From Molanna angustata (taxonomy: Eukaryota; Arthropoda; Insecta; Trichoptera; Molannidae), in contig OY754974.1 of NCBI GenBank assembly GCA_963576475.1, positions 11,986,904 through 12,050,903 of the forward strand: DNA of 64,000 bases. The letters are read 5' to 3'. The notes beneath the pieces are model-generated. The model was not told the origin of the DNA. It ran no database searches and saw only the letters and a program-made list of their open reading frames with translations. The position numbers and the translations under genes are program-made. Of this stretch, positions 21,118 through 32,094 are shown piece by piece; position 1 is the stretch's first letter, and each line of letters begins with the position of its first letter.

Positions 21118-21620
21118 TCTCAAAAATGATGGAGATCTTTCGTGGCATGGACAGATTTTTCATGTCAATAAAACTCTGTTTTATAATATTCATTCTCTCA
21201 ATAGATTGAAGAACTTTCTTCCAATACAATGTAAAATCACACGAGCTCAATCTTCACTTCTTACATTGCTTGATTACGGTGATGTGTGTTATCTGGATGC
21301 CAATGAAGAATTATCAAATAAACTGGAACGATTACAGAATGTCTGTATACGGTTCATTTACAATCTAAAAAAATACGATCATGTTTCGACTTGTAGAAAT
21401 ATGATTCGTTGGCCAAAGATACGAGATTGTCGTAACATCCCTATTCACCACAATATTAAAAAAATAACGTCATTTTCTCGTCAAGTTACGGCTTACCCCT
21501 TCGATCTGCTGAACGTACTACAGTAGCTATCCCCATTAACAATACAGAAGTTTTTAGCTCTTCTTTTCAAGTATGTAAAATCAGCTAGACTATGGAATGG
21601 CCCAAGTGATACCTATGTAC
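21118..21620 (+). mobile_element. LINE reverse-transcriptase C-terminal fragment (jockey/CR1-like)
   Basis: Frame 21206-21526 encodes FLPIQCKITRAQSSLLTLLD, YGDVCY, KLERLQNVCIRFIYNLKKYD and HVSTCRNMIRWPKIRDCRN. It matches the family pattern RL..SL..P.LDY.DVV....L..KLQR.QN.CIRFIF.L...DH.S. After a frameshift the downstream frame gives RSAERTTVAIPINNTEVF and SARLWNGPS. No active site, so a 5'-truncated relic. Confidence 0.8.
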
Positions 21621-21627
21621 ATACTTA

Positions 21628-22145
21628 CTTACTTAACGTGTCCGGGTAAACATTAGGCCTTTCCATTCCAATACGTTGCAACAGCAATTTCTGCGTCATT
21701 TGCCATAGCCAAGTCTTCTTCGCTACATCCCTGTTCCATGTTTCGGCAGACAAGAAGATGCTTATCATCTTGGACCTCCCCGCAATCGCAAGATACATCT
21801 TCTCGTCCTATTCCTCACCTGTACAGGTTCTTTTTGCACCTTGTGACACCTACACAGAGTCTATTCAATGTCTTCCATGTACGGTAGGATAGATGGTGTC
21901 CCGGCCCCAAAACCTCCGACACCTCGTTTCGACTTCCACTGCATTGATCAATCCAGCGTTTTTGCCTTGCCCTTTCTGGCGGTACTTGAAGGGGGGATGT
22001 CGTGGTCAAGAAACTTTTCCTAGATTTTAATCTCGCCATCGGAGGCATGTGACCAAATAGAGGATGTCTTGGGTCCGTTTCCTGTTTCTTTCTTTCCGAG
22101 TCTGCGGCTACCTTTCTTCGGACATTTGGAAGGGCCGAAGTGATG
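21628..22145 (-). mobile_element. LINE 3' fragment with Cys/His finger-like tail
   Basis: The minus strand reads GPGHHLSYRTWKTLNRLCVG, then after a stop VSCDCGEVQDDKHLLVCRNM, EQGCSEEDLAMANDAEIAVA and TYWNGKA, ending in an (AAGT)n tail at 21628-21640. The block C.CGE.QD..HLL.C is a common C-terminal zinc-knuckle-like motif of one LINE group. Lies tail to tail with the LINE at 21118-21620. Confidence 0.75.
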
Positions 22146-22250
22146 AAGTAACATTTTCTCAATCCATTTAAATATTATTAAAGGCAAACTAAAAAAAACT
22201 CTATCTGTTAAATAGTTCCTGAATTCCTTCTTTATCGAATATTTTTTTGT

Positions 22251-22488
22251 TATTACATATGCGCAAACATTCGAAATTTTTCCCTGTCGGGAGTCAAAGA
22301 TATTTTTTAGCAGATTTTTAATTATCTCAAAAGAGACGAAGTTGGAATATTTTACCCGATTTCCCGGTTCTTCTACAGTAAAATATTCCAACTTCGTCTC
22401 TATTGAGATAATTAAAAATCTGTTAAAAAATATCTTTGACTCCTGACAGGTAAAAAATTTCAATGTTTGCGCATATCTAAAGTAATAA
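22251..22488. mobile_element. Rep-1 foldback derivative (ends only)
   Basis: The arms are Rep-1 ends facing each other: GCGCAAACATT, CCTGTCGGGAGTCAAAGATA, TTAATTATCTCA, GAGACGAAGTTGGAATATTT and the inverse. About 105 bp each surround a 26-bp loop with ACCCGATTTCCCGGTTCTTC. The loop equals the innermost end sequence of the full element, which implies loss of the middle. Confidence 0.85.
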
Positions 22489-22499
22489 AGCAATCAAAA

Positions 22500-22542
22500 T
22501 GTTAGTGTATGTGTGTGTGTATGTGTGTGTGTGTGTGTTTGT
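22500..22542. repeat. Short (GT)n-rich microsatellite
   Basis: GTATGTGTGTGTGT-type run directly after the Rep-1 foldback. Confidence 0.85.
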
Positions 22543-22544
22543 CT

Positions 22545-23365
22545 CACGCCTTCTGAAAAACCAAGAGCATCTAAAAATCTAATTTATGTGCGAACGTGTA
22601 CCTGTATACCTGATGCAGTGTCACGGTAAAAATAATGCGATAAAAATGATGAATTTTAAAAATATTTCAATAATTATTTTTTTCATACAAAATTTTCCAA
22701 GTCGTATCTGTCAAAAAAGTGTACATTTTGCACGCAAATATCTGTTAGTTTAAAAGTTAGAAGTACGTATTTACACGAAAAAAATATATTTTCAAGTATA
22801 ACTTAGCGTTTGAGTGAAAAACATGGTGAATATTTTGTATAATTATAATGTTTAACTTATTTTTAATGTAAGCGTTTTGTACATGAACGCCGCCATTTTA
22901 ATATCTTTTCATACAATATTTCATTTTCCTACCGAATGAATATGTTCTTGAAAATAATAAACCTTTGAATTAAATGTAATTATGAAATAATAAAATGAAA
23001 CACAAGACATTACAGCAAGTTTTAAGACATATATTGTAAAAATGTGTTTATTATTAGTAAAGATATAGGCATAATAAAATTGCATAATTTGTAAATAATA
23101 TTTGATTTTTCTGACAATTTTCATTTTTATGGCATCGAACAAACCAATGTATGTAGGTACCTACATATTCAAAAAATGTCTCAAACCATTTGATATTTTT
23201 TACGTATTGGAATGGTTACTATGGTAACGGAAAGATTCTGATATTCAAATAAAATTTGTTATGAATCGAATTTATTTAGAACATTGTTGTAGGTAGGTAC
23301 CTACCTATTATTATTTACTTACAAATCAACAATATACTGATTTCCTATCGGAAAATTATTTTATT
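22545..23365. other. No recognised gene; AT-rich
   Basis: Contains palindromic ATGTAGGTACCTACAT words (about 23152 and 23293), common interspersed words in some insect genomes. No coding signal. Confidence 0.4.
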
Positions 23366-23467
23366 TATTTATTTATGAATGTATGAATGTATGCAAGCGA
23401 TGTGCTCCTAAACCGTATGTCCGATTACAATGAAACTTTGGCGAATTGTCGAGCGTGTGCCCGAGGT

Positions 23468-23745
23468 GGTTTCTGGATTTAAACTTTTTTCTTATTCTTC
23501 TTCTTCTTCGTGTATTTGGTCATTTTACCAATGAAAGCGGAATATCCTGGGAAAAGAAGGTCCGACTGTCCCTCCATCTCTTCGCAGGTCTTCCAGGACG
23601 GTTTCTGGATTTAAAATTTTTTCTTCTTCTTCTTCATCGTGTATTTGGTCATTTTACCTATAAAGGTGGAGTATCCTGGGAAAAGAAGACGGTGCTTACA
23701 TCTCTTCGCGGTTCTTCCAGGATGGTTTCTGGATTTAAACTTTTC
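23468..23745. repeat. Tandem repeat, about 125-130 bp, 2.2 copies
   Basis: GGTTTCTGGATTTAAA starts units near 23468, 23598 and 23722; each continues with CTTCTTCTTC, GTATTTGGTCATTTTACC and TATCCTGGGAAAAGAAG. The 103-codon frame spanning it is repeat-driven, not a gene. Confidence 0.8.
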
Positions 23746-23754
23746 TTACCCGAA

Positions 23755-23945
23755 TGAAGGGACGGGATGTAATTGAAGGGAAGGGAGGCACTAAAGGGCC
23801 TGAAGGGACGGGAGGTATTAAAGGGCCTGAAGGGACGGGAGGTACTGAAGGGCCTGATGGGAAGGGACGTGATGAGGGATTGAAGGGACGGGATGTACTG
23901 AAGGGCCTGATGGGACGGGAGGTACTGAAGGGTCTGAAGCGACGG
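23755..23945. repeat. GC-rich minisatellite, about 27-bp unit
   Basis: Seven or so units of AAGGGACGGGAGGTACTGAA plus GGGCCTG. The plus-strand frame gives collagen-like KGPEGTGG repeats, an accident of a stop-free unit whose period is a multiple of three. Confidence 0.85.
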
Positions 23946-25039
23946 CTCCTGGAGTCTAATTATTTTTCTTCTTAATTTTATGTAGACCTTTAAGGACAGT
24001 TTTAATACAAACTATTTCCTATAGATTAATCTTCTTCTTCTTTTATGAAGACCTTTTGCTCAGTTTTTATACAATCTATTTCCAATAGTCTAATTCTTTT
24101 TTTTATGTATTTTTTCTTATTTTATGTAGACCATTGGGATTTTTTAAACAAACTATTTCTTATAGTCTTATACTTATTCTTCTCTTTTTTATTTAGACTT
24201 TTGGGTTCGTTTTAAGTCTAATAGTCTATTGAGCAGAAATATTATTAACGATATGCACACTTGATGAAAATACATATGTAAAAACGAATGGGATGTGGGA
24301 TGTGAAGATGTAACCTGCACTAGAATCTTTTCAATACTTTTGTTTAATCAAATTTAAACCATTTATATCATCCTATTTTAAATAATTTTTAACACCTACA
24401 TAATATATTTGATTTCGTTGACAATATTTAAAGAAAGGGAGCTGTGGCCATTACTGAATTCTTCACAACGTTTATATTCAAATTATTTGCCATAGTTTAA
24501 GTCTTCTTCTTCTTCGTTAATGTAGACTTTTGTGTCAATTTTAAGTTCATCAGTCTAATTGTGCAAAAATATAATGCACACTTGATGAAAAAATATAAAA
24601 CGAATGGGATGTGACCAACACTGGATCTTTTCAGTACATTTGTTTAATCAAATTTTAACCACATCCCAACATCCAAAATTACTAAATATTCAATAGGTAA
24701 GTACATATTACAATTTGTTTTCGATGATAATATTTAAAAATGGGGGTTGTGGCCAAACCAATCTCTTTACAATGTTGATAAACAGTCATATTTAAAACCA
24801 TTTCGAATAGTGAAGAAATTGTATATTATACTTCATTCACACTTTATAGCAATATATAAAAAATAATGGGTTGTGGCCATCACTTGAACATTTTACAATC
24901 AAATTCAATCATATTTCAAACCACTTTTCATAGTCCGATTTTGCAAAATAATTGGGTGACAATATTATAAAAACGATTGCTTTTTCCTTCACAATTTTAC
25001 ATTCTTGGCCAACGGCGGGACATAAAAGCTAGTGCAATA

Positions 25040-25548
25040 ATAAAAAAATATTCGATTACTTACACATTGGTACAAGAAGTTAAATAAGACAAAAATGACC
25101 TAATAAGTCTGGCGCAATTCAGGGGCGACTTCTATGCGAAAAATGCATTTGTCACCTCAGGTATAAGAATTGTTGCTCTCATTATTTACAAAAAAAAACC
25201 AATTCTTTCAATAGATGGCGTTACAACAAAAAAATAAATAAAAATAATAAACAATAAGAATGTTGTTAATAATTTCACACATAGATGGCTGTTGTAAAAA
25301 TTCCTTATTTTCAAGCGAAAAGAATTTCAGTATTACAATATATAGAACTTTCAAAATTGAATTGATAGGGATCTCATTAAAAAGGCATAATTGGTAAACG
25401 TTGCGCAAGCGCATAAAGTGATCACGTAAACCAGCCGATGACAGGTCGTAAGCCCTGTAGGTGCCTTGATTTCCCGGTTCTCCTACAGTAAAATATTCCA
25501 ACTTCGTCTCTATTGAGATAATTAAAAATCTGTTAAAAATATCCTTCT
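25040..25548 (+). repeat. Rep-1 interspersed element, copy with central region
   Basis: From TACACATTGGTACAAG through GATGGCGTTACAACAAAAAA, TAAACGTTGCGCAAGCGCAT, AGTGATCACGTAAACCAG, ACAGGTCGTAAGCCCTGTAG, TCCCGGTTCTCCTACAG and CAACTTCGTCTCTATTGAGA. It starts just after the Helitron-like CTAGT end and stops where a LINE 3'UTR begins. The 97-codon minus frame is an artefact. Confidence 0.8.
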
Positions 25549-25549
25549 T

Positions 25550-25790
25550 TATCCTTCAACAACTTCCCTCTTTTCTTCGTTGCTATGTGAGGTGTTATTT
25601 TTATTATTATTTTTTTGTATTTTTTTTTCTTGCTTCTATATTTTATTTTTTACCAATTTATTTCTCACTTAATACTATTGTACCAATTTAACTTCAGAAA
25701 CTTCATCTTGCTCGGGTTGGTTGGAAGATATTGCCTTTGCCAATAAACCCGCCTTTATACACCTGTACATAAATTATATAAATAAACAGA
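25550..25790 (+). mobile_element. LINE 3'UTR-only insertion
   Basis: Same 3'UTR as 2720-3075: CTCATTGCTATG-like start, TTATTTCTCACTTAAT, TGTACCAATTTAACT, GCTCGGGTTGGTTGGAAGA, AATAAACCCGCC and an ATAAATAAACAG end. No coding sequence survives, so the insertion was truncated within the 3'UTR. Confidence 0.75.
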
Positions 25791-25794
25791 GGAA

Positions 25795-26984
25795 GAGGAG
25801 AGGAAGAATAAATCAGGTATTATCAGATAGATATTTTTGTTTTAGCCTTGTTTTGAATATTGTGAAGTGTCCAGAGCTAGTTGAGTTTAACATTTTTTTG
25901 ACGGTGTTTAATGCGTTGGATAACCTGAGACCACCATACATGCAAGAGCTGAGTCAGAGAAAATATGTTTTTGAGGCATCTCACACCCAGGTCTTCTGGA
26001 TCACAGAGTAACACCTCCCTAAAGGATTTGGACAGAGCCAACAAAGCTACTTTCTATAATCGATGCTATAGTGTGAGTGGTCCTGTAAAGTAAATCATTA
26101 AGCGAGGCTATGAAAATACTAAAATTAATATCACTCAATTATACACTTCCTCAAAAGAATTAGTAGATTAATGCGTAAATTGTAAATTATTTAATGAAAC
26201 AAAATGAAATACAACAAACGCATCATCACTGGGAATAGTTCACCCATCCAGATACTTTATTTATCCAAGGATTAGGCTCTGAGGAGGTCTCTATACTACC
26301 TATCAACCCTACTGATTCCCGAATATTAACGTTTAAAAAATCTTTAACGATTCTACATGACATGATGTATTCATTATTACCGTTTTTTGCATTTTTATTA
26401 TTAAGTTTTTCGATAAATCTAAAATTTATTATTATTATATTTAATGAGATCCTCAGCAACAATTACATGAAGAACCTCATGTACCAGTTCGCAGGATTGT
26501 GTCCCAAGATGTTGAAATCCAGCAAAAAGAAAATGTTTTCAAATGATTGTGTCCATTAAAAAAATAATCGCTAATGTATTCGATTTGATGTTTGGCAGTG
26601 AGAGGAAATTCGGACTCCAATAATTGAGGTTATAATGAAGATAGAGATTTTCTTTTTTACCGAACACTGGAGTAGGTAGGAACATTCTCGAGTAGTTTTG
26701 TGAATGGATGAATGAATATACTCGTACCAAGCGGAACATTGAATGGTGTCTGCTCGGTATATCTCCATCCACTTGATAATAGATTGCTTATTATCGGTCT
26801 TCTCCATACGTCATACTTTTCAACAACCACTTTTACACCTAAATTTCTTTTCTCCGCATCGTAGTTAGGTACTATTTATTATGTGATTAACTACAATGGA
26901 CACACATTACGAACAACTTACGAAAATGGTGCTTTATCCAATATTTTTATGAGAGGTCAATTTTTTAGACGTACCAGCACTTGT
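25795..26984. other. No recognised gene
   Basis: Frames of 65-96 codons occur on both strands (25721-26011, 26226-26462, 26539-26807) but overlap each other and have no motif. Unique-looking, AT-rich. Confidence 0.35.
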
Positions 26985-27149
26985 GATAAAATATAGGGTA
27001 CTGACCTCCATATTATCCTATCCTGACATATAAAGGTACATACATGTTTTATATAGAAAAAAAATATCCTTAAATATTTATTAATTTGTGTTTAAGTGTT
27101 CATACTATCGCCGTCGACAGTTGGATCTCATGTGTTACATGCAACTAGT
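26985..27149 (+). mobile_element. HINE-like repeat, 3' part only
   Basis: GGGTACTGACCTCCATATTA and TATCCTATCCTGACATA at the left and, at the right, GTCGACAGTTGGATCTCATG, the hairpin CATGTGTTACATG and CAACTAGT. The same end is seen at 36690 (mutated) and, inverted, at 52959. Confidence 0.65.
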
Positions 27150-27182
27150 ATATCAAGATAAAAAAACATATTTCTAAAATAA

Positions 27183-27385
27183 CGTTGACTGCTATGACAC
27201 AGTTTGTTTGCCGTTTGGTTTCTGTGCAGGCGCCCAGGGTTCGATCCCCAGCAGAGGATAAATTTATTTTAATTTATTTCTCACGCAAATATTGCTTCTC
27301 TGGGCTGGAAATACTGGAAACGATTTCTGGATGGCAATAAACTCGCCACTTACGCAGAGTGCAAGGTCGTGTTAATTGATATTAT
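27183..27385 (+). mobile_element. tRNA-derived SINE (family 1), second copy
   Basis: Head TGACACAGTTTGTTTGCCG (damaged A-box), B-box GGTTCGATCCC, body CAGCAGAGGATAAATTTATT, tail TGGCAATAAACTCGCCACTT. Differs from the 12097 copy at about one base in eight by eye. Confidence 0.8.
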
Positions 27386-27389
27386 TATA

Positions 27390-27955
27390 ACTATTATTTT
27401 TTGTGAAACTTACGTCCATCACATAAATACTCATAATTTTGTAATGAGTATTTATGTATTTATTTTAATTCTCATTATTTTGTATTCATGCAGTTATACA
27501 TATATATTTTTTTTCTCTTATGTTATTTTATGTTTTCATATATACATGTTTTCTATGAATGCGTGTACGTGTACTATGTGAATTACTAATATATAATAGT
27601 CTGTAATTGGCTCAATTTATATGTAATTGTTTTATATAAAAAAAATTGTACAACTGTTGACTATTTATATAAATAAATAAAATAAAAAAATAAAATAAAA
27701 ATAAATATATGGTCATGATGTCAATTTTTCGGTGATTGAGTTGATAATTTAAAGCTGTGACCCGATATAATGGTCTCTATATGTGGTATATTAAGAGTTT
27801 ATTAAATTCACAGATATGTACTTTAATTTTTCATGTTCACAATAATAAAAATATATTTATTTATTTTGGATATCCAACAGTACAGTAGAATATACCTAAT
27901 AACATTGTGTGATATTTAAAACAATGAAAATATTTATTATGTAGTGACATCTATT
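27390..27955. other. No recognised gene; LINE-tail-like A-rich end near 27690
   Basis: A 70-codon hydrophobic frame at 27369-27581 overlaps the SINE tail and has no support. AAATAAATAAAATAAAAA at about 27675 looks like an old retroelement tail. Confidence 0.35.
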
Positions 27956-27956
27956 T

Positions 27957-28172
27957 TTTATCTGTGTAAGTACTTTTATCTCAAGTACCTACGTGTTTGG
28001 GATTTTTATTTTATCTGTGTAAGTACTTTTATCTCAAGTACCTACGTGTTTGGGATTTTTATTTTATCTGTGTAAGTACTTTTATCTCAAGTACCTACGT
28101 GTTTGGGATTTTTATTTTATCTGTGTAAGTACTTTTATCTCAAGTACCTACGTGTTTGGGATTTTTATTTAT
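27957..28172. repeat. Four near-identical 53-bp tandem units
   Basis: Units begin TCTGTGTAAGTACTTTTATC at 27961, 28014, 28067 and 28120 and include CAAGTACCTACGTGTTTGGG. No differences are visible between the full units, so this is a recent expansion. Confidence 0.95.
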
Positions 28173-28224
28173 TAACTCTTTACTTAAATAAATGAAATAG
28201 TGGAACTTTAATTTTAATATTTTG

Positions 28225-29690
28225 CAATCGAAAATAAAACCATAGAACAAGTGATGCGATTTAAGTACTTGGGTGTCGAAGTGTCCAGCAGCAGTAACCT
28301 CTTTGACGAAGTAAGAGAGTGATACCGGCCCGCCTCGGCCCCATGTCCGCGAGAGAGATCCACCGTCCTATTCGAGTAGGTTGTGGCTAAATTTCTCCGC
28401 GGAACCTACCCCGACCGTCAGCGGGATTCTGGGGAAAATTATTTTTATTTTTTTATTATATGGCAATTTTTTTTTGCACAATGATTCGAACTTTTTTTTT
28501 CAAAAGAGAATTCTGACAGCTACCGACAGCTGGTCAGCTGACTTTTTAATCCAAGACTGCCGGACACTCTCCGGCACAAAAAAAAACCAACTTGATAACT
28601 GAAGAACCCTTGGGATTCCGCCAGAGAATCCCAACAGGCCCTGACACAACAGAGGTGCAACTGCCCCAAAAATTGAACACTTAAGGTACCTCCGCCACGC
28701 GGTAAATTTTTTTGTAAATCTTTTGGCAGCACTTTGTAACTGTAGAGGCCTCTTCAGACTGCAGCCGAAGGATAGAAGCAGCTTCTCAGGCCGTAGTGCG
28801 CCTCGTAACATGCAATTTTTTATTTTTACACCTGACTTTATCTTATAACTGACTCGAGGCGCCAACGGCCTGGGAAGTGTCTGCCCTAGCGCAAGCCAGG
28901 GCCCCTCTTTTGTAACCGTGTGGAGGGGAGGATTACCATAGCCTGTCGCGCCCTTGACCCAGAATTTCTCGTCTGTCACCCACCTGTAGCTTCCTGCTGG
29001 TCTACGACGGGGTGATCTGCTGAGCGTCTCCCTCAGCAGACGGTCGAAGAGGAAAGGACCGCGTTCTTGGGGTGAGTGCCTTCAATTCTCTCTCGATCCA
29101 AGACCGAAGTTGGTCACACTTTACATAACTAGGACGCCCTGCGTCCAGAGGACTGACGGCCCTCTCTGCTACCGCAGAGAGAGAGCTGGTGTCAAGAGCA
29201 AGCGAATAAGGCCGCCGTCGTGGCTGGATGCTTGAAAAATGCTGTATGGAGAAACAGAGACATGCTGAAGGAGAGTAAGGTAAGGATCTATAAGACCTGT
29301 GTAAGGCCGATCATGACATATGGCATAGAAACAAGAGCTGACACCGCCAGAACAAAAAACCTCCTAAGAACCACTGAGATGAAGACTCTACGACCCATCG
29401 CAGGCGTAACACTTCTTGACAGAGTAAGGAACTCGGAGATAAGAAGAATCTGTGATGTCGAAGATGTTGTGCGATGGGGAAGAACACGAAGACGATTCTG
29501 GAGAGATCATGTGGGGAGAGCGGGTTCGGATCGAGTGGTGAGGATGGCAGCGGATGGGGAGATAACAAATGGCAGACCCCCTGGAAGACCACCCAAACGA
29601 TGGAAGGATAGCTGGACGTCCAAACCACAAGAGCAGACTCCGAGAATAATAGGACACAGTCCTAACTAAAGCAGAAGAAGAAGGAGAAGG
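28225..29690 (+). mobile_element. LINE C-terminal fragment split by a solo LTR
   Basis: The left part reads IEQVMRFKYLGVEVSSSSNL, FDEVRE (28235-28319). The right part resumes QANKAAVVAGCLKNAVWRN, then VRIYKTCVRPIMTYGIETR, LLRTTEMKTLRPIAGVTLLD, EDVVRWGRTRRRFWRDHVGR and GRPPGRPPKRWKDSW, ending with a GAAGAAGAAGGAG tail. Joining the two parts across the LTR (one AGAG removed) gives a continuous frame. This is the post-RT region of an RTE/R1-like LINE. The coding part after the LTR, 29199-29669, is open to its own stop. Confidence 0.85.
28320..29194. mobile_element. Solo LTR, 875 bp, AGAG target duplication
   Basis: Starts TGATACCGG and ends GGTGTCA, i.e. the TG...CA termini of LTRs, flanked by AGAG at 28316-28319 and 29195-29198. 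Noticeably more GC-rich than the window and unrelated to the LTRs at 40335. No internal region, so it is the product of LTR-LTR recombination. A 4-bp duplication fits Gypsy or BEL/Pao. The 159-codon minus frame inside it has no known motif and is not a gene. Strand is undetermined. Confidence 0.85.
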
Positions 29691-29694
29691 TATC

Positions 29695-30180
29695 ATGTTG
29701 TAGGTATTGAGGTTATTTTGTCTCGATGGTATGGTGTGGATGGCATATTAAACACTATAGGTATTGTGTTTGTATAGCCAAAACAATAATGATTTAAATC
29801 TACCCCATAATGCACCAAGTTTCTGAATATAGTTATCATGGACCACGTTAAATTTCTTCACTATGAATTGTTCTTTTAAAATTTATTAAAATATGTAAAT
29901 TTTTCTGTTAAAAGAAAAATACTCAACCTTAAAATACATTAAAGGAATTCTTTATTTATTAAAAAAACATTTTATTTATTTATTTATTTATTTTTTTATT
30001 TATATATTTATTTATTTTTATTTATAATTTTTTTTTTTTATTCATTTTGAATTTTTCTATACATATAATGGCGGGCCTGAGGGCTTATTGCTCATGGAAA
30101 TTAAATGTTCATTTTACACGTGTCCCGTGTGTTATCAATATGAAGTCGATTGATATAAAAATTTGAGCTTTACGAGACAG
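29695..30180. other. No recognised gene; AT-rich with (TTTA)n run
   Basis: (TTTA)n/(ATTT)n low-complexity sequence around 29970-30030, possibly an old LINE tail on the minus strand. Confidence 0.45.
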
Positions 30181-30182
30181 AA

Positions 30183-30305
30183 ATTTTCATAGTACCTATG
30201 CTCTACACAAAAAACATCGTTACGAAACTCATAGTATGGACTCTAGATGAAATTCATAATACGCACTCTCTATAGGAAGCTCTATAATAATTTGATGTAA
30301 AACAA
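30183..30305 (+). repeat. Rep-H interspersed repeat, copy 3
   Basis: TTTTCATAGTACC, ACAAAAAACATCGTTACGAAAC, TCATAGTATGGACTCTAGATG and TAATTTGATGTAAAA correspond to the copies at 3572 and 4478. Confidence 0.5.
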
Positions 30306-30704
30306 ACAAAAAAACAAGACACACCCCTTTTCAAAGTTTTCTTCACGTTAAAATGATTAAAAGAAATATTTTTAATTTTAAACGAAATTATTACTTTAAC
30401 TTTTAAAATCGTAAAATTTTACTAACGCTCGGCATTGCTTTGTTTAAAAGATTTGTAAAATAAAGTCAATTTTATCTGTATATCGAAGGAATCAAGTTGA
30501 AAACAGATATACATTCATTGTCATCGAGAATACACAAATTATGAATGTTCCAGAGCTATTTTAACTGGTCGGGAAGTGAGTTGAAAGTCTTTTATAAAAT
30601 TCAAATGAAGACAAACTGACAGACAAGTGAATTTAAAGAAAATTGTGTAACAAATAAAATTCTCTTAATATTTTTATGAACAATCTTAATACATTTTACC
30701 TACG

Positions 30705-31150
30705 TACTTCAAATTGATTACATATGCCTCGGAAACCAGGACATTAACAAATACGATAAAAACAGACTGGACGCTTTTGAAAGAAAAATATTACGCAGAA
30801 TTATATGGACTTATTAACGACTGCCAAACATGGCGTAAAAGATACAACACCGAACTCAATGATCTTTACCAAGACATCAGCGTAGTCAAGTTCATTAAGA
30901 TTAACAGACTTCGCTAGTTGGGACATTTACACCGTATGGATGTTCTGGAACTCCCAAAAATGTTGTTGTCTAATGACCCAACCGGTAGAAGAAGCGTAGG
31001 GAGACCTAAACTACGATGGTTTGATGGTGTTGTCGGGCTATGGGGCAGCAGAACTGGAAGGTGGCAGCCAGCGATAGAGCAGTATGGAGAAAATTCTTGG
31101 AGGCACCTAGGATCCTTCAAGGCTTGTGAAATGATGATGATGATGACTTC
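30705..31150 (+). mobile_element. LINE C-terminal fragment ('GRRSVGRPKLRW' family)
   Basis: With three frame changes: ITYASETRTLT, RLDAFERKILRRI, RYNTELNDLYQDISVVKFIK, INRLR.LGHLHRMD, GRRSVGRPKLRWFDGVVG, ending in a (GAT)n tail that reads MMMMM. It corresponds position by position to the longer copy at 58535-59312. Confidence 0.85.
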
Positions 31151-31154
31151 AAAT

Positions 31155-32090
31155 TGATTTCACGAAGAGTTTAATTACTGTAAAATGTAGTTCCAACAGT
31201 GCTTAATTCTTCATATTATAGTCGTTAAAATATTCTATCGATGTTGGAATCAAAAATTTACCAGCTACCTGGGAAAAAATACTGGCAACAAAAATAAACA
31301 TACCCTTTAGATCTATTTTCTGTCTCTTTTTGGTCTTCTATAGACGAATTTCTGATCAAAAGCGAATAATGTAAAGTGCTTAGGATCTCAAAATTTACTC
31401 ATTTTCACGCTTATATATTTGATTATACCTACACGCTTTTCCACTTCACGATCCAGAAATATTTTCAGTAATTTCACGTGATGTTCAATTTTCAAGGTTT
31501 AAGATTTTCGCTAAAGTTCCATTCACCTACCATTTCACTTTTCCAAGAAGAAAAAGATTTCCCTGTCATAAAGATATTCTGTACCAGATAAGTAAGTACC
31601 GTACACTCTTACTCGCTGGAAGCTTTTCAATTCCTTATGATCAGTGGTCCGTGTACGATGTTCAGCCGGTGAAACATATCTTCAATGACAGGTTCTAGAA
31701 AGGTATATCCGTTTTTAAAAAGAAAACTGGACACAAATTGCAGCAAACATTCTTCATTTTCTATGTCTTTCAAAGTAAGCTTAACTATGAATAGAAAAAA
31801 TCGTGTAGGAACGAATGATTCAGTATTGTCTATTTTAACAAATATTGTAACATATTTTGATTCGTGCAATACTATATTGATTTGTACTAGCAATATAAGT
31901 ACGAATGATATTTTTTCGTCTAGAAATTTTATTTTCATCATTATTAAAAATTTAAAACATTTGAATATAAAAAAAAACATCCATATTATGAAATTTGAAG
32001 AATTAGGTAATAAATAAGGAGAAAAAGCATGAAATAAAAAATCATTTAAACTGAACTTTTCAAACAAAATTCGCATAGGTATATAAAGAA
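31155..32090. other. No recognised gene; one unsupported 149-codon frame
   Basis: The minus strand is open from 32076 to 31627, giving a Phe/Ile-rich protein with two hydrophobic stretches, and the plus strand is open over much of the same span. Such double-open AT-rich stretches often arise by chance. No motif, no neighbouring exon and no repeat match was found, so it is recorded but not called. Confidence 0.4.
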
Positions 32091-32094
32091 AGAT

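Larger units (their letters stand above)
23370..25033 (+). mobile_element. Helitron-like non-autonomous segment with CTAGT end
   Basis: The left part has TGTATGCAAGCGATGTGCTC and CCGTATGTCCGATTACAATG, the right end has GGCCAACGGCGGGACATAAA followed by AGCTAGT at 25027-25033. A GC-rich mini-hairpin a few bases before CTAGT is the usual 3' end of Helitrons, and the 'TGTATGCAAGCGAT...' type start is common in non-autonomous copies. The interior consists of repeated CTTCTTCTT...AGTCTAAT blocks of about 120-300 bp. The 5' boundary is uncertain and no Rep/helicase is encoded. Confidence 0.55.

Noticed and set aside
23446..23975. Collagen-like KGPEGTGG protein
   Set aside because: Low-complexity translation of a minisatellite with a period divisible by three.
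27957..28172. CRISPR-like array
   Set aside because: Direct tandem repeat without spacers, in an animal genome.
28500..28979. 159-codon minus-strand frame
   Set aside because: Lies wholly inside the solo LTR and has no known domain; GC-rich sequence is prone to long open frames.
31627..32076. 149-codon minus-strand frame
   Set aside because: Phe/Ile-rich, opposite strand also open, no domain, no exon context, no repeat partner. Chance is the simplest explanation.
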